DNA from: Zanthoxylum bungeanum
Taxonomy: Eukaryota; Streptophyta; Magnoliopsida; Sapindales; Rutaceae
Reading direction: 5' to 3'
DNA: 64,000 bases
Assembly (NCBI GenBank): GCA_019454045.1
Contig: SKCR01007818.1
Span: 584,909-648,908, forward strand
Positions within the stretch are counted from its first letter, which is position 1, and each line of letters begins with the position of its first letter. A model generated the notes under the pieces. That model was not told the DNA's origin. It worked only from the letters and a program-made list of their open reading frames with translations, and searched no databases. The position numbers were made by a program, and so were the translations under genes. Positions 48,413 to 59,800 of the stretch are shown here, one piece after another.

Positions 48413-48940
48413 TGTTGGAAAATAAAGAGAATAGAATTTGTCCCACATGGGAAAGCTATTAGAGAGAAGTTGTGCTTATATATGATTGCTCATATGTAGA
48501 TGGGTAAGAGTTATAAGGATAAAGGCTCTCTCTACGTGCGCACGCAAGGGGGTGCAAATCAAAATCTGAACAGGCTTGGCTCGTGTGCACCCGCGCGTCC
48601 TGCGTACACGAATGCCGGACCAAATTGTGCGGGCCCGCCGACCCAACCAATTTTTTCTAGTCAAAGGCCTCTAATTTTTGAGATTTAATTGGCATGTTAA
48701 TTTCCTTTAGATGGACTGTGATTTTCGGTTTTTGAACATACACAACACATAGAACAAAACACAATACATACAAGGAAAAATTCGTTTTAAGCATTTCCCT
48801 CGGTTTTTCGTTTATTTTGTTTTTTAGAAGAGTTGAACACTTTGTGGTTCGTTGAAGACGAATTTTGGTGGTGCCCATACTCGTTCGTTTTCCATTGCAT
48901 CCTGGGAAACAACCGTCTCACGTTCTACTGCACCTACGGT
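48413..48940 (+). mobile_element. LTR-like fragment, boundaries uncertain
   Basis: It begins TGTTGGAAAATAAAG followed by gtcccacatgggaaagc, a form common at the 5' end of plant Copia or TRIM LTRs. No matching right-hand CA end or second LTR was found. The end coordinate is a guess. Confidence 0.3.
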
Positions 48941-49039
48941 AGGGGACAAATTTGTGAAATAGTGAAGCAGTGGTTCGGTTCCTTCAGTGGTTCGGTCAAA
49001 GGCCTTATCAATGTTAGGATCATCACGTCAGTGCCTGAT

Positions 49040-49205
49040 TTCAGGGTCCGCTCGCCAAGGTCTGCCTCCGCTCACCAGGGTCTACCTCTGCTCGCCAGGG
49101 TCTGCTCAATGGGTCTGCTGTCAGGGTCTGCTGTCATGATATGCTCTGCTGCGTGGGTCTGCTCTGTGGGTCTGCTGTGTGGGTCTGCTGTGAGGGTCAT
49201 CTTTG
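49040..49205 (+). repeat. GGTCTGCT minisatellite
   Basis: The word gggtctgct, with variants, recurs about ten times, with alternating spacers such as cgctcaccag and gtgt. It is G+C-richer than its surroundings. Confidence 0.75.
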
Positions 49206-49616
49206 CTCATCAAGGGCTGAGATTAAGCCTAATTCGGATTTCCCAATTACCGTGAAATAATTTATTATTTCAACAAATTTAAATATATTATTTCATATTA
49301 TCTAAGTATAGTTGGTTTTCCATATGGTGAGTAATTTTCAAATAGTTTTCTTTAATTAACCACTCAAGTTTGAATCAGCTTATTTAGACAAAACCTAGTG
49401 GACCGTGCAGTGTCGGCCCGCCAACATGGATGCTAGGCCTAGCACGGGCCACATTTCGCATCGGCTCAATAAGTCACGTGGGTTGTGCTCGAGCTAGCCT
49501 GTGCGCTTAAATAATTTTCTTTTACAAATTTTAGTAGTTTTTTTTTGTTATCTATGAGTAGATCCGGCCAATTGTTCCGTTATGGTTACTGATTCCACAT
49601 TTTTGTGAGTTTCATT

Positions 49617-49788
49617 ATGGGTGTTCACAGGTCGGGTCGGTCAGGTTTTTCAATTTTTTTTTACCCGATCGAGTCGGGTCATTCAGGTTTTTTGACCCTA
49701 AACCCGAAATTTAAGGAGGAGACCCGCGAGGGCCGGGTCGAGTCAAAAAAGCAGCGGGTTGGGTCGGGTCGCATAATATGCAGTAAAC

Positions 49789-49825
<37 letters not shown>

Positions 49826-50239
49826 TATACAAATTTTACAAGATATGTGTATAGTTGAAATGGCAAAAGTTGAGATTAATTTGTATTTAATCTCAGGTTT
49901 GAATCCCACCAGCAACAACCTTTTCTTTTTTGAAAATAAGAAAAAAAAATAAAATTTTTAGAATTGTTATTGTGGGATTCAAACTTGGGACTACTTCAAG
50001 ACAAAGGAAAAATTTCACCATTCCAGCCACAAATCTTTATTGTCAAAATTAAATCATTAAAAATATATATTATAATTATAATATCATTTACATCGGGTCG
50101 GGTCAGACCCGAGTTTTCTGTCCAAAACCGTGACCCGACCCGACGTTTCGGGTCGTGTCCAAATTGACCCGAAATTGAAATTTAAAATTTATAAACTCGG
50201 CCGAATCGAGTCGGGACCCGACTCTATGAACACCCATAG
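49617..50239. mobile_element. hAT-like MITE with GGGTGTTCA ends
   Basis: The ends atgggtgttca and tgaacacccat are exact inverted repeats. Subterminal GGGTCGGGTC-rich (left) and GACCCGACCCGA-rich (right) arms extend the inverted structure. Both sides carry gtttcattat (49609-49618 and 50240-50249), which overlaps the ends by a few bases, so exact boundaries are uncertain. A (TA)n tract lies near 49793-49820. Confidence 0.75.
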
Positions 50240-50352
50240 GTTTCATTATATTTTTAAGATAGTTTCTCATTATAATTATTTACTCATCAATCTATCATCA
50301 TCATTATCAGTGTATGTTGATCATTTAGCTCTCGTTTCGCTTGCACTTGCAG

Positions 50353-50503
50353 ATGTATTGTCGAACAAGTCTTCAATCAGCTCGGGTTCGATCATTCACA
50401 TATGTTGTTGCTCCTAAAGTGCTTGGATGTAACGAAGTCTGTCTTGCTTCTAAAATATTGCCTCATAAACTGAAGGCTTGCTCAACCGCAATGGTGGAAA
50501 CAG
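50353..50503 (+). other. Candidate orphan exon next to a hAT remnant
   Basis: An open stretch starts ATGTATTGTCG directly after an acceptor-like cttgcacttgcag and ends at a donor-like AACAG|GTGCT. It encodes about 50 residues rich in Ser, Cys and Lys with a plastid-transit-like look. I do not recognise it, and no following exon was found. It could be a captured gene fragment or chance. Confidence 0.2.
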
Positions 50504-50639
50504 GTGCTGCCATCACCTATTTAACAATAATTTAAAAATATTTGTAGCATCATTAATTTTTTTTTTTTTAAATTCTAATTTTTTTCAGAAATATTTCATT
50601 GACTAGGCAAAAGTGTGATATGTTGAACATGTTGGAAAA

Positions 50640-51330
50640 TAAAACTACATAATACATCTTTGTATTGGAAAGTTTGACTTAACACCGTTTGGAACATCTC
50701 ATGAAAATTTTACCGTTTTAACACAATTTAATTTACAAAACTTGGCACATTCTCTCATAACTTGATAATATGACCAAATACAATTAAAAAACAATCTTAA
50801 TAGGATCAATGTAAGGTGATATAAAATTCAGACCATCTTGAACACATAAATTAAGGACATGACATGTGCAACAAACATGAAAAAATCGACCCCCCAAATT
50901 TGGTTGACATATTTCTTTTAAATCTCTAATTGATGCAGTATTTGTCTATGCACTGTCAAAAATCAATTGTTAAAATTTTACATAATAAACAATATTCATC
51001 AAAAATTACTTTAATCATTTTATAAATATTTTGTGTAGTATGTTGCTCATTAAAAACTCTAAATGCAATAAGTCATTTTTGCATGTTTTATGATGCATCA
51101 ATCCAATGACAAGTCAAACTCATGTATGAGTGTGTTTGCCAATGGTCACTCTAAATATCATAATAAATAAAGATACGACATTTAATATCTTCAAATATTT
51201 TATCTAAAATAATTTTACCATCTTTGTATAATTTAAAATTTTGACATTTTGTTGTATCTCTAGTCATTATACAAGCAGTATGATTTAAACCATTTCGAAC
51301 GTGATTAGTAAAAATAAATTTTCACCAAAA
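50640..51330 (-). pseudogene. hAT transposase remnant
   Basis: Translated on the minus strand, with stops and frame changes, the segment shows the order DHWQTHSYMSLTCHWIDAS (about 51160-51100), IFDEYCLL, TASIRDL-like words, LGGRFFHVCCTCHVL and NLCVQDGL (about 50880-50830). This is the hAT core around the conserved CH..NL motif. It is badly decayed. Confidence 0.65.
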
Positions 51331-51384
51331 CTAAGAAAAAATGTGTCATACAAGTAAATTTACCCAACGCCCAGTAGCCATTGG

Positions 51385-51525
51385 GTTTCAACGGTTCCAA
51401 CCGGAACCATTCTGTTCCGTTCGACTCGGCTAGGGGTGAATCCTAACCGAACCGAACAAATATGATTTCGATTCCAACCGGTTCAGTTCCGGTTCAGAAC
51501 CGGAACCGTGACCATATCTATCTAT
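51385..51525. repeat. GGTTC/GAACC-rich element end
   Basis: Dense GGTTCCAACCGGAACC-type words and the segment ctaggggtgaatcctaaccg resemble the ends of non-autonomous hAT elements. No matching second end or target-site duplication was found. Confidence 0.4.
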
Positions 51526-51529
51526 GAGT

Positions 51530-53010
51530 ATTAAACCCAATACCACTTCAACTTCTAATGATGTATACTGCCACTAAATTAATATATTTTTATTAATTAA
51601 ATAAATAGATGAATTTAAATATCTTGTTAAAATTTCAAAAGTAATCAAAATATTTTGACATATAAATTATAATAAAATAAAAATGAGTCAAATTACAATA
51701 TTTCCATTAATTTGAACATTAATTGATTTAAACAATTTAATTATAACCATTTAGACTTTATATAATATTAATTAATAATATTTTGTCAATTCAATTGAGA
51801 TGTGAAGGCCGGAAAAGTGGAGGAAACCCATATTTTCAAAAGTTTTGAGTATAAATCTAGTTATAATAGAGATTTTCTTCTAAAGTCCAATGAAGGGGTA
51901 CCTGCACACGTCTTTATTGTAGTTAGAATACTCCTCTTTTGTAATTGCTATTATCAACTAAATATTTAAGTTAATTTTTTTATCAGAATTTTCGAATTTA
52001 GAATTCAGAATATTTTCTTCTAATTTTTATTGGCTTACATAGCGTTGTGTTTCCATTGTGAGTGAATATTTCATTCCTTAAATTGACATTTGTCAATCAC
52101 TGAATTGTGGTGTATGAAGTACATTTTTCACAAGACATGCTGAAATATTGTGATTACACATATTATTATACATGCTAAAATAAGCTTGCATGTTAAGTTA
52201 AATGGATTGCCATTAAAGTCCACAATTTTAGGATTGTGGTGCATGAGCTTATGTACTCCGGAGTACTGACATAGGGGTCAGAGAGCCTCTGTTATCTTAT
52301 CAGTTAATTTAAATATTCCAGACTAGATCATTTCTATAGTGGGGTGATGAAGGAATGTGCTAACTTAGATTGAACCTATCTCGGAGTAAATAAACCTCAT
52401 ATTTGATTGACAGCAGAGTGACATCACTTTCAGAGTGATGTCATTCCAGAGTCATGTTCGAGTTCATCTGAGGATCAGGTTTCTTCCGATGATCATCTTG
52501 ACTTCTCATGTCTATTAGTATTGTACGTTTAATAATACCATAATATGTGTCATTATTCTATTATACCTACTTTTCCCAATCCAATTATACTTAGGAAAAT
52601 TATTTAGGAAGATTAATTGATAGAGTGACACATGACGAATGAAGTATGACTAAAATTAGGCACCAACATGATGCAATAAAATAATTAATATAACATTATT
52701 AATTCAATTTCATTTATATAAAGAAAATACAAGTGTAGTCATATAATCTAATTAAAATTAAATCATAAAATTTGAATCACGTTTTCCGTGTGATTTTTCA
52801 TGTCTTGTTTTAACCCATCTCAATCGTGTTACGTTTTCACTGCTCATGTGTCTAAAATATAAGTCAGACCAGACCCACATACATATTGTATAGTGCTCGC
52901 GTACCTTGATAATATATATCATGTTATGTATGATTATTCAGACGTGTGTCGTGTCCGCGGATTTGATGGGCAGTCTAGCCAGTTGGCATATCTCTATATG
53001 TCGAGGTGGT
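51530..53010. other. AT-rich intergenic DNA, no gene seen
   Basis: No exon or named element is supported here. Short self-complementary words such as tcagagtgatgtcatt occur near 52430. Confidence 0.45.
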
Positions 53011-53015
53011 ATATC

Positions 53016-53115
53016 ATGTGTCGGGTGTATATGTCATCTCTCTCACAACAGTTGGGTCCCACAACTGTGTGGGACCCAACTGTTGTGAGAGAGATGACAT
53101 ATACACCAGACACAT
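53016..53115. repeat. Near-perfect palindrome, 48-bp arms with a 4-nt loop
   Basis: The left arm 53016-53063 and right arm 53068-53115 pair at 47 of 48 positions, around the loop actg. The core reads ggtcccaca...tgtgggacc, flanked by ctctctcacaacagttg and its complement. A transcript from either strand would form one long hairpin. Confidence 0.93.
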
Positions 53116-53339
53116 AATATAATTTTTCCTATATATCTATATGGGTAAAAAAATAAATTTATATGAGTTTGCGTACCTCGTATCTTTAAAAAAAAAAAAA
53201 AAAAATCTTTGTGCAGCCGGTGATGTCAAAAATTATAGAAGTGAAGAGCTGTTTCCCTCGCGGGTAAGTTAAGATCACTCCCTTTCCGAATAATGGGTTA
53301 ATTTGTGGGGTTTTGGCTCCTCCACGTTTTGAAATATCT

Positions 53340-53358
53340 CCTTCCCTTAATAAAACGA
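53340..53358. promoter_or_regulatory. Promoter palindrome AACGACGTCG
   Basis: The sequence taaaacgacgtcgctta contains the palindrome CGACGTCG, part of the AACGACGTCGTT-type element common in plant promoters. It lies about 490 bp upstream of the glycine-rich gene ATG. Function is inferred. Confidence 0.35.
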
Positions 53359-53733
53359 CGTCGCTTATTCTGTTTTAATCGTCCATTAATAGAGTCGAAA
53401 CTAAACCGTTTTAAAATCCAGCACTGAGAATTAACAAACAACAAACCAAACACGCTCAAGTCCACCGCCTACGAGACGTGTCAATATCCTATTCGCAGAT
53501 AATAAAAAAGACACGAAATTAACCAATAGCATCTCGAGCTTAGATAATCTTAACCTCTTTCAATTATTTCTTTATTCCTTTACCGAATAAAGCATCTCTC
53601 TCATTTGCGCACTTCATTTAAAACTTTCGTTGCAGAGAGATAGATGCTTCTAGGGTTTCTATTTTCAGTGCTGAAGATTTTAGAATCTATCTGTACATGA
53701 AATTCGCAAATTAAATAGAAAATTAAATCTCTG

Positions 53734-53814
53734 ATGGCGGCGGCGTCGAAGATTACGAACGCATGGTCTCAATTAGAATTTGCTGCAAATTCTAATCGGA
53801 ACGTGCGATTCTAA
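53734..53814 (+). CDS. Upstream ORF (26 codons) of the glycine-rich gene
   Basis: An ATG in a strong context (gatggcggcggc) opens a 26-codon frame, MAAASKITNAWSQ..., ending TAA 19 nt before the main ATG at 53834. If the leader includes it, it should lower translation of the main ORF. The Ala-rich start and good context suggest it is more than chance. Confidence 0.4.
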   Translation: MAAASKITNAWSQLEFAANSNRNVRF

Positions 53815-53833
53815 TGACTTTAACCATCTTTGA

Positions 53834-56800
53834 ATGGCTCGATTCCACTCTCATCACCATCACACTCTCCATTTCGCAATCCTTTTTACTCTCCTCACCT
53901 TCATCACAAACCCTAACTTTGTTTTGTCTACAACCGACGACGATTTCTCGATAATCGATTTCGATTCCAATCTTTTCCACCAAGATTATTCTCCGCCGGC
54001 GCCTCCTCCACCGCCGCCTCACCCGCCGTCCGTTACGTGCACTGGCGATCTTGATGGTATAGGGACGCTCGATTCCACGTGTCAGATTGTCAACGACTTG
54101 AACCTCACGCGTGATGTTTACATTTCCGGCGAAGGAAATTTTGAAATTTTAACTGGTGTCAAATTCCATTGTCCTATCTCTGGCTGTTCGATTACCGTTA
54201 ACGTTTCTGGTAATTTCAGCTTAGGCGTGAATTCGTCTATTGTTACCGGAACTTTTGAGCTCGTCGCTCAAAATGCGTTGTTTTTTAACAACTCCGTAGT
54301 GAACACAACTGGCCTGGCAGGAAAGCCTCCGCCACAGACGAGCGGGACGCCGCAGGGGATAGACGGGGCGGGTGGAGGACATGGAGGGAGAGGTGCGTGT
54401 TGCTTGGTGGATGAAAGCAAGTTGCCTGAGGATGTTTGGGGTGGAGATGCATACTCGTGGTCGTCGTTGCAGATGCCTTGTAGTTATGGGAGTAGAGGAG
54501 GGACCACCAGCCGGGAGTTCGACTATGGCGGCGGCGGGGGTGGTCGACTAAAGATGGCGGTTGTAGGGATTGTAGCGTTAAATGGCAGCCTTTTGGCTGA
54601 TGGAGGTGACGGTGGGCACAAAGGTGGCGGTGGTTCTGGTGGTAGCATTTATATTATAGCCTATAAAATGTAATTACTTTATCTTGTTCTTTCATATTTT
54701 TATTGGCTTTCTATCTTTTTTTTGGGGGGCTTTGGATTAGTTTTTCTTCAAATGTGGGTAAAAAAACTGAATTTGAGATTCGATTTTGCTTTTAGGCTAT
54801 TTATTTTCGTTTATGTAATAGTTGGAATTTGGAAAGCCAGAAGGTGTTGACCATTAATTGTGGGTGTTGACCATTAATTGTCCTGGTATAAGGGTATGTA
54901 AGCCAGAAGGTGTGACCAAGCTTTGTTTGTAGTCGTGTGATCAGTGATATTTTTCAAGTGTGGATCTTTAAAGCTGTATGTATTTGGCTTTTTAATTGTA
55001 TTATGCCAAGATATTTTGTTGGTCCTAACTGGATGGTCTTTGGAGTGAATCACCTTTGATCTTGTTCACTCTGGAGGGATAAAAAAAATTCTCGAGTCAT
55101 CTCTGCATTAATTATAGAGAACATATTGTTATTTTTTAAATTCATTGTGTCATAAGACCCTCGCCTCTGATACTAGAGCCACAATATTCTCATTATTTTT
55201 TCAATAAAAGTCAGGGTTATTGGTTTCCTTATACAATTAACTGTTAGACTTAAAAGAGAGCAGAAATTGATTTTTGTTGATAAATGCTGTTTGAAGTCGT
55301 GAAATTTGGGACCTCCTAATGTTACAGATATTGATAAATGCATCCTGAAATATGCTTTTTCAATTAAAAAATGAATGATTCATTCGCTGAAATTTCAGAA
55401 GTCTCAACCATTAAGAAGCATGCTTCCTTTGTCTTGTCCAAATTTTTTTTCAAGAATGTTCATAATTGTTAGCCAATCAGTGGGCTGTAAATAAGTGAGG
55501 CAGACACTTGATGATTCTTACTTGAGATTTTTGTTTTTCATGTGTATAATGACGTGTGGATGGAAATAGTTGCTTTCAGTGTCCACTTCCTTCCATTTCT
55601 CGTTCTGTTATGATATCTGTAAGAAGGTTTAAAGATTTTTATTGCTATTTTTTGTCCGCCCATATAATATATTCTAATTAGTTGGATATTGATTTTAAAC
55701 TTCAGTGGTAGTTATTATACTATGAACCGTATTAGGTTGTATTTTGCTTGTAGAAATCAATTGCATTCTGGTAATTTTTTTTTTTTTTGGATATTTCTGG
55801 TATTTGCTTCCATTTAGTTTTGATGTCAAGATTATCTTTCTGTGAAGAGCAGGACAGGAAGTGGCTTGATTAGTGCTTGTGGTGGTGATGGTTATGCGGG
55901 GGGTGGTGGTGGAAGAGTTTCAGTTGATGTATTCAGCAGACATGATGAGCCAAAAATTTTTGTGCATGGTGAGCCTTATAATTTCTATTACGATAGTTGG
56001 TTCCTTTTTATCCTTGAATGAATCTTAGGAGAAAGACAGTTGTCTCTTTTAATTAAGAATTTATGTTTCATATTGCCACTTATTCCTTTAATCTCTCTTT
56101 CGGGACTATTAATTTTTGTTGTTTAATTGATCTTCTGATTTTGAGGTGTCCTGTGGTAATATTGATCTAATATATTAAATATCTGGGCGAAACAATTTAG
56201 TTTTTGAAATTTCACTCTAACCTGCCTTTGCATGTCCACTTTGTTATGTGTAATGACTGGAATACTTGTGCACTATCTTTATTGGTTGGCATAGTGATTT
56301 ATGTTTCTGATAAGTGTTCATTGGGGTGTTATCACTAGCTGGTTTTCGAGTGGTTTTGCAAATTATCTGGTGGATAGGTGGAAGTGTTTCTTCTATCATG
56401 CTTTGCTTGGCAAAATATTCAGCTGTTGCTTTGTTATATTTGCAGGAGGAAGTAGTTTTGGCTGTCCAGAAAATGCTGGTGCTGCTGGGACTTTGTATGA
56501 TGCTGTTCCACGGTCTCTTACTGTTAGCAATAACAATATGTCAACAGATACAGAGACACTTCTTCTAGAGTTTCCTAATCAGCCTCTTTGGACTAATGTT
56601 TACATACAAAATTTTGCCAGGGCTTCTGTTCCCTTGCTTTGGAGTCGTGTCCAGGTTTGTGGGACTGAGTTACTATTTTTTGCCGGCTACAATTTTCTTT
56701 TTTATTTTGTTTTGCTTCTTTATTGGTCTCTGTCTTTCTCTATCTGTCTCCGTTATCTTATTGGTTGGGATTAGGAGTGGCAAAACGGATTGACGAATTG

Positions 56801-59800
56801 AATTTTTGTCGAATCCTAAACAAATTGAATGTGATGTATTCGTATTCGATTAATTTATTAAACAAATCTTAATATCAAGATTAATATTCGATTTGTTTAA
56901 TAAACAATCCTAAATGAATGTTCGTTTAATCCTGACTTTTGACATGATTTAATGACATAAATTATTGTAATTTATCTACATTAATTTTTCATGGACATAT
57001 ATGTATGAAATATCTAATTAATGGATCTATTAAAAATGACCATTCAAATCTAGGGTCTAGGCAACATTATTTTATGTGGTAATTGATAACTTCTCGAACT
57101 TAACTGAAAAATGACAAAAACTAGCAAAAGGGAAGCAATAAACGAATCCTAAATGAATAAATGAATCAGTGAGTTCAAATTTGTATTAATAAACGAATCA
57201 AATCGAATCGACCCATTTACTAAACGAATCAATTTTTTCAAATCCATAATGCCAATCGAATTGAACGAATAAATGAAGCATGACCCAAATTGCCACCTTT
57301 GGTTGGGATTAAGGAGAGGTGAGTTATGGCTTGTGCTGCAAACCCCTTTTTTGGCCATTCAAATTGATGTTTTCTTGTTTGAAAAGGGTTCATAAAGGAA
57401 AAGATCGTTGTTTTTGTGAACTATTTGTCTACTATCTGTACTTATATTTTGTTACATGATAATGCCGCATTTCTGGTTCTCTCTCCTCTAGGCTTTTTAT
57501 TTTATTGGTATTTGTTGGCCTTTTGTTTATGATTTTTTTCATTAGAGCATTTTGAGAAAGAGTATTAAATATGTTGTTACCTTAATTAATCAATTCCTCT
57601 AGTTATTTTTGTTTTAGTATTATGAATTTTTTATTTTTTATTAGTGATGCCCTGTTCTCCTTTTTCTTCTTTTTTTTTTATTCTCCTCATCATCATCATT
57701 GTTGTTATATTTTTTGCTATTATTATCATTATTGCAAGTCATAGAACGTGAGTTTGGGATAATCATGTTATGCATTAAGAATTAAGATAATCATGTTATG
57801 CATTAAGAATTAAACTCAGTTATCTGTTTCGTGCTCTCTTTAGGTCCAGGGACAGATAAGTCTTTCATGTAGTGGAGTTTTGAGCTTTGGTCTTGCTCAT
57901 TATGCTTCGTCAGAGTTTGAATTGCTGGCGGAAGAATTGTTGATGAGTGACTCCATAATCAAGGTAACTGGAAATTTTACATCGCATGCTGCAGTTTATA
58001 GGTTAGTGATGCTATAGTTATGTTCACGATCACCGATCTATTCCAGGCAGTTAGTACTTGGAAATTTTGTCTACAGTTTGATGTACTCGTTGTAAAAAGC
58101 CTCTCATTCTCCTGAAGCATATTATTACACTGATAGCATTAATTTACTTATGCATCTAATTGCATTTATTTTTCCCTTCAAGTATATTTGGATTAAAATT
58201 GATTCAGTTTCTTTATGATCTGCATACTTAAACAATTCTTTTGGGCATTTTACCATTTGCAATTGCCAAGTTTTGATCTATATGTTAATAAAAAATAAAT
58301 ATTATGTGAATGCTGTTGTTTCTTTCCATACACAGACTGGACCACTTATAGCCAAAAATATGTTTCTACTTTGTTTCTTTTTCTCTTTTGTTCTGCCTTG
58401 GGAATGAATGCTGTTCGTACTTTCAAACACATGGCTGAACTAATTCTTGCCAGAATGCATGTTTTTACTTGGTTACTTTTTCCTTTTCTTCTTTAAATAC
58501 ACACAAACACATATATTTCAACCTCAGAATATGTTTTAGCGAGCTGGTTGATCATTTGGCTTATTAAATTTCAGGTTTATGGGGCTCTACGCATGACTGT
58601 AAAAGTATTCTTAATGTGGAATTCCAAAATGTTCATAGATGGGGGCGGAGATGCAACAGTTGACACTTCCTTGCTCGGGGCTAGCAATTTAATTGTTCTC
58701 AGGGTATATCTATTGTCTTTTCCATCTTTCTTAACAAGTTTGGGACACACTTATTGACAGACTCTGTCTTTTTCTGATCAGGAATTTTCTGTCATACATT
58801 CAAATGCAAATTTGGGAGTTAATGGACAAGGTTTACTAAATTTAACAGGCCTAGGGGATAGAATTGAAGCGCAACGTCTTGTTCTGTCATTGTTCTACAG
58901 TATTCATGTAAGCTGCTTTTTATAATTGTACATATTGACCAAATGTTTGTGTTGGTGACATGGATCAGTGGATGGATATCGGAATTTTGGCACTATGGCC
59001 GGTTGGATGTATAGTAATATTATTCTTTAACTCTAAAGTGTGCATGTGATTCTTGTTCCTTTGAAATAGTATACTTATCTAATGCCAGTACCATTAAATG
59101 GTCATGCCTTTTGCCCAAGAGTTTTGCATACGTGTTTCTCCTCACCAGCTCAAAAATATATGTCGCTATTCAATAGGTTTTATTTCATAACATAATAATT
59201 TTTATTACATTCTTTAATGAGATTATAAAGAATCAAGCTTGTTATTGGTTGTATTTTATCTTGGTAAATCTTAATGTGTTATTGGCTTTCGCTGTGACAT
59301 TTACTTGTCCTTGTTGCATTTTGTATTATGTACTGGTGGTTGATTGTGAGCCCTTTTGACATTCTTTTAATGTTTCGTTATCATTTCTGACTTCTTAGCA
59401 CCAAATTCTAAAATTTTTGTTCTATTGTTCTACACTGTAGTATTCTGGGATTCTTTTGTTAAAGTATTTTTAATGTGACTTTCCATTTGCTTGAATAGGT
59501 CACTAAGTTTACCATATTGATGTTTGTACCTCTCTCTCTCACTTGAGCTTGGGTTTGGTTAATTATAGTCTATAGAACCATTCTAATCTTATGGGTGGGT
59601 TTTTGGCAATTTTTCACTTTCCAATTGTTCAATTAATAGTGGTTGAAGATCCATTTAGGTGGCTCAGTAGCTCCTCATGATTCCAATTCTACTGTTACAG
59701 AATGAGTGACTACTAATGGCAAAGTTATGAACATTATTGCTAGACCTCCATGAATGATTGTGACAGAATTATATATATGTGTATTATTAAATGAATCCCA

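Noticed and set aside
48833..49255. ORF of 140 codons
   Set aside because: It runs through a minisatellite and has no homology or splice context that I recognise.
53792..54022. Minus-strand Arg-rich ORF
   Set aside because: It is the shadow of exon 1 of the glycine-rich gene; the Arg come from antisense of Pro/Ser codons.
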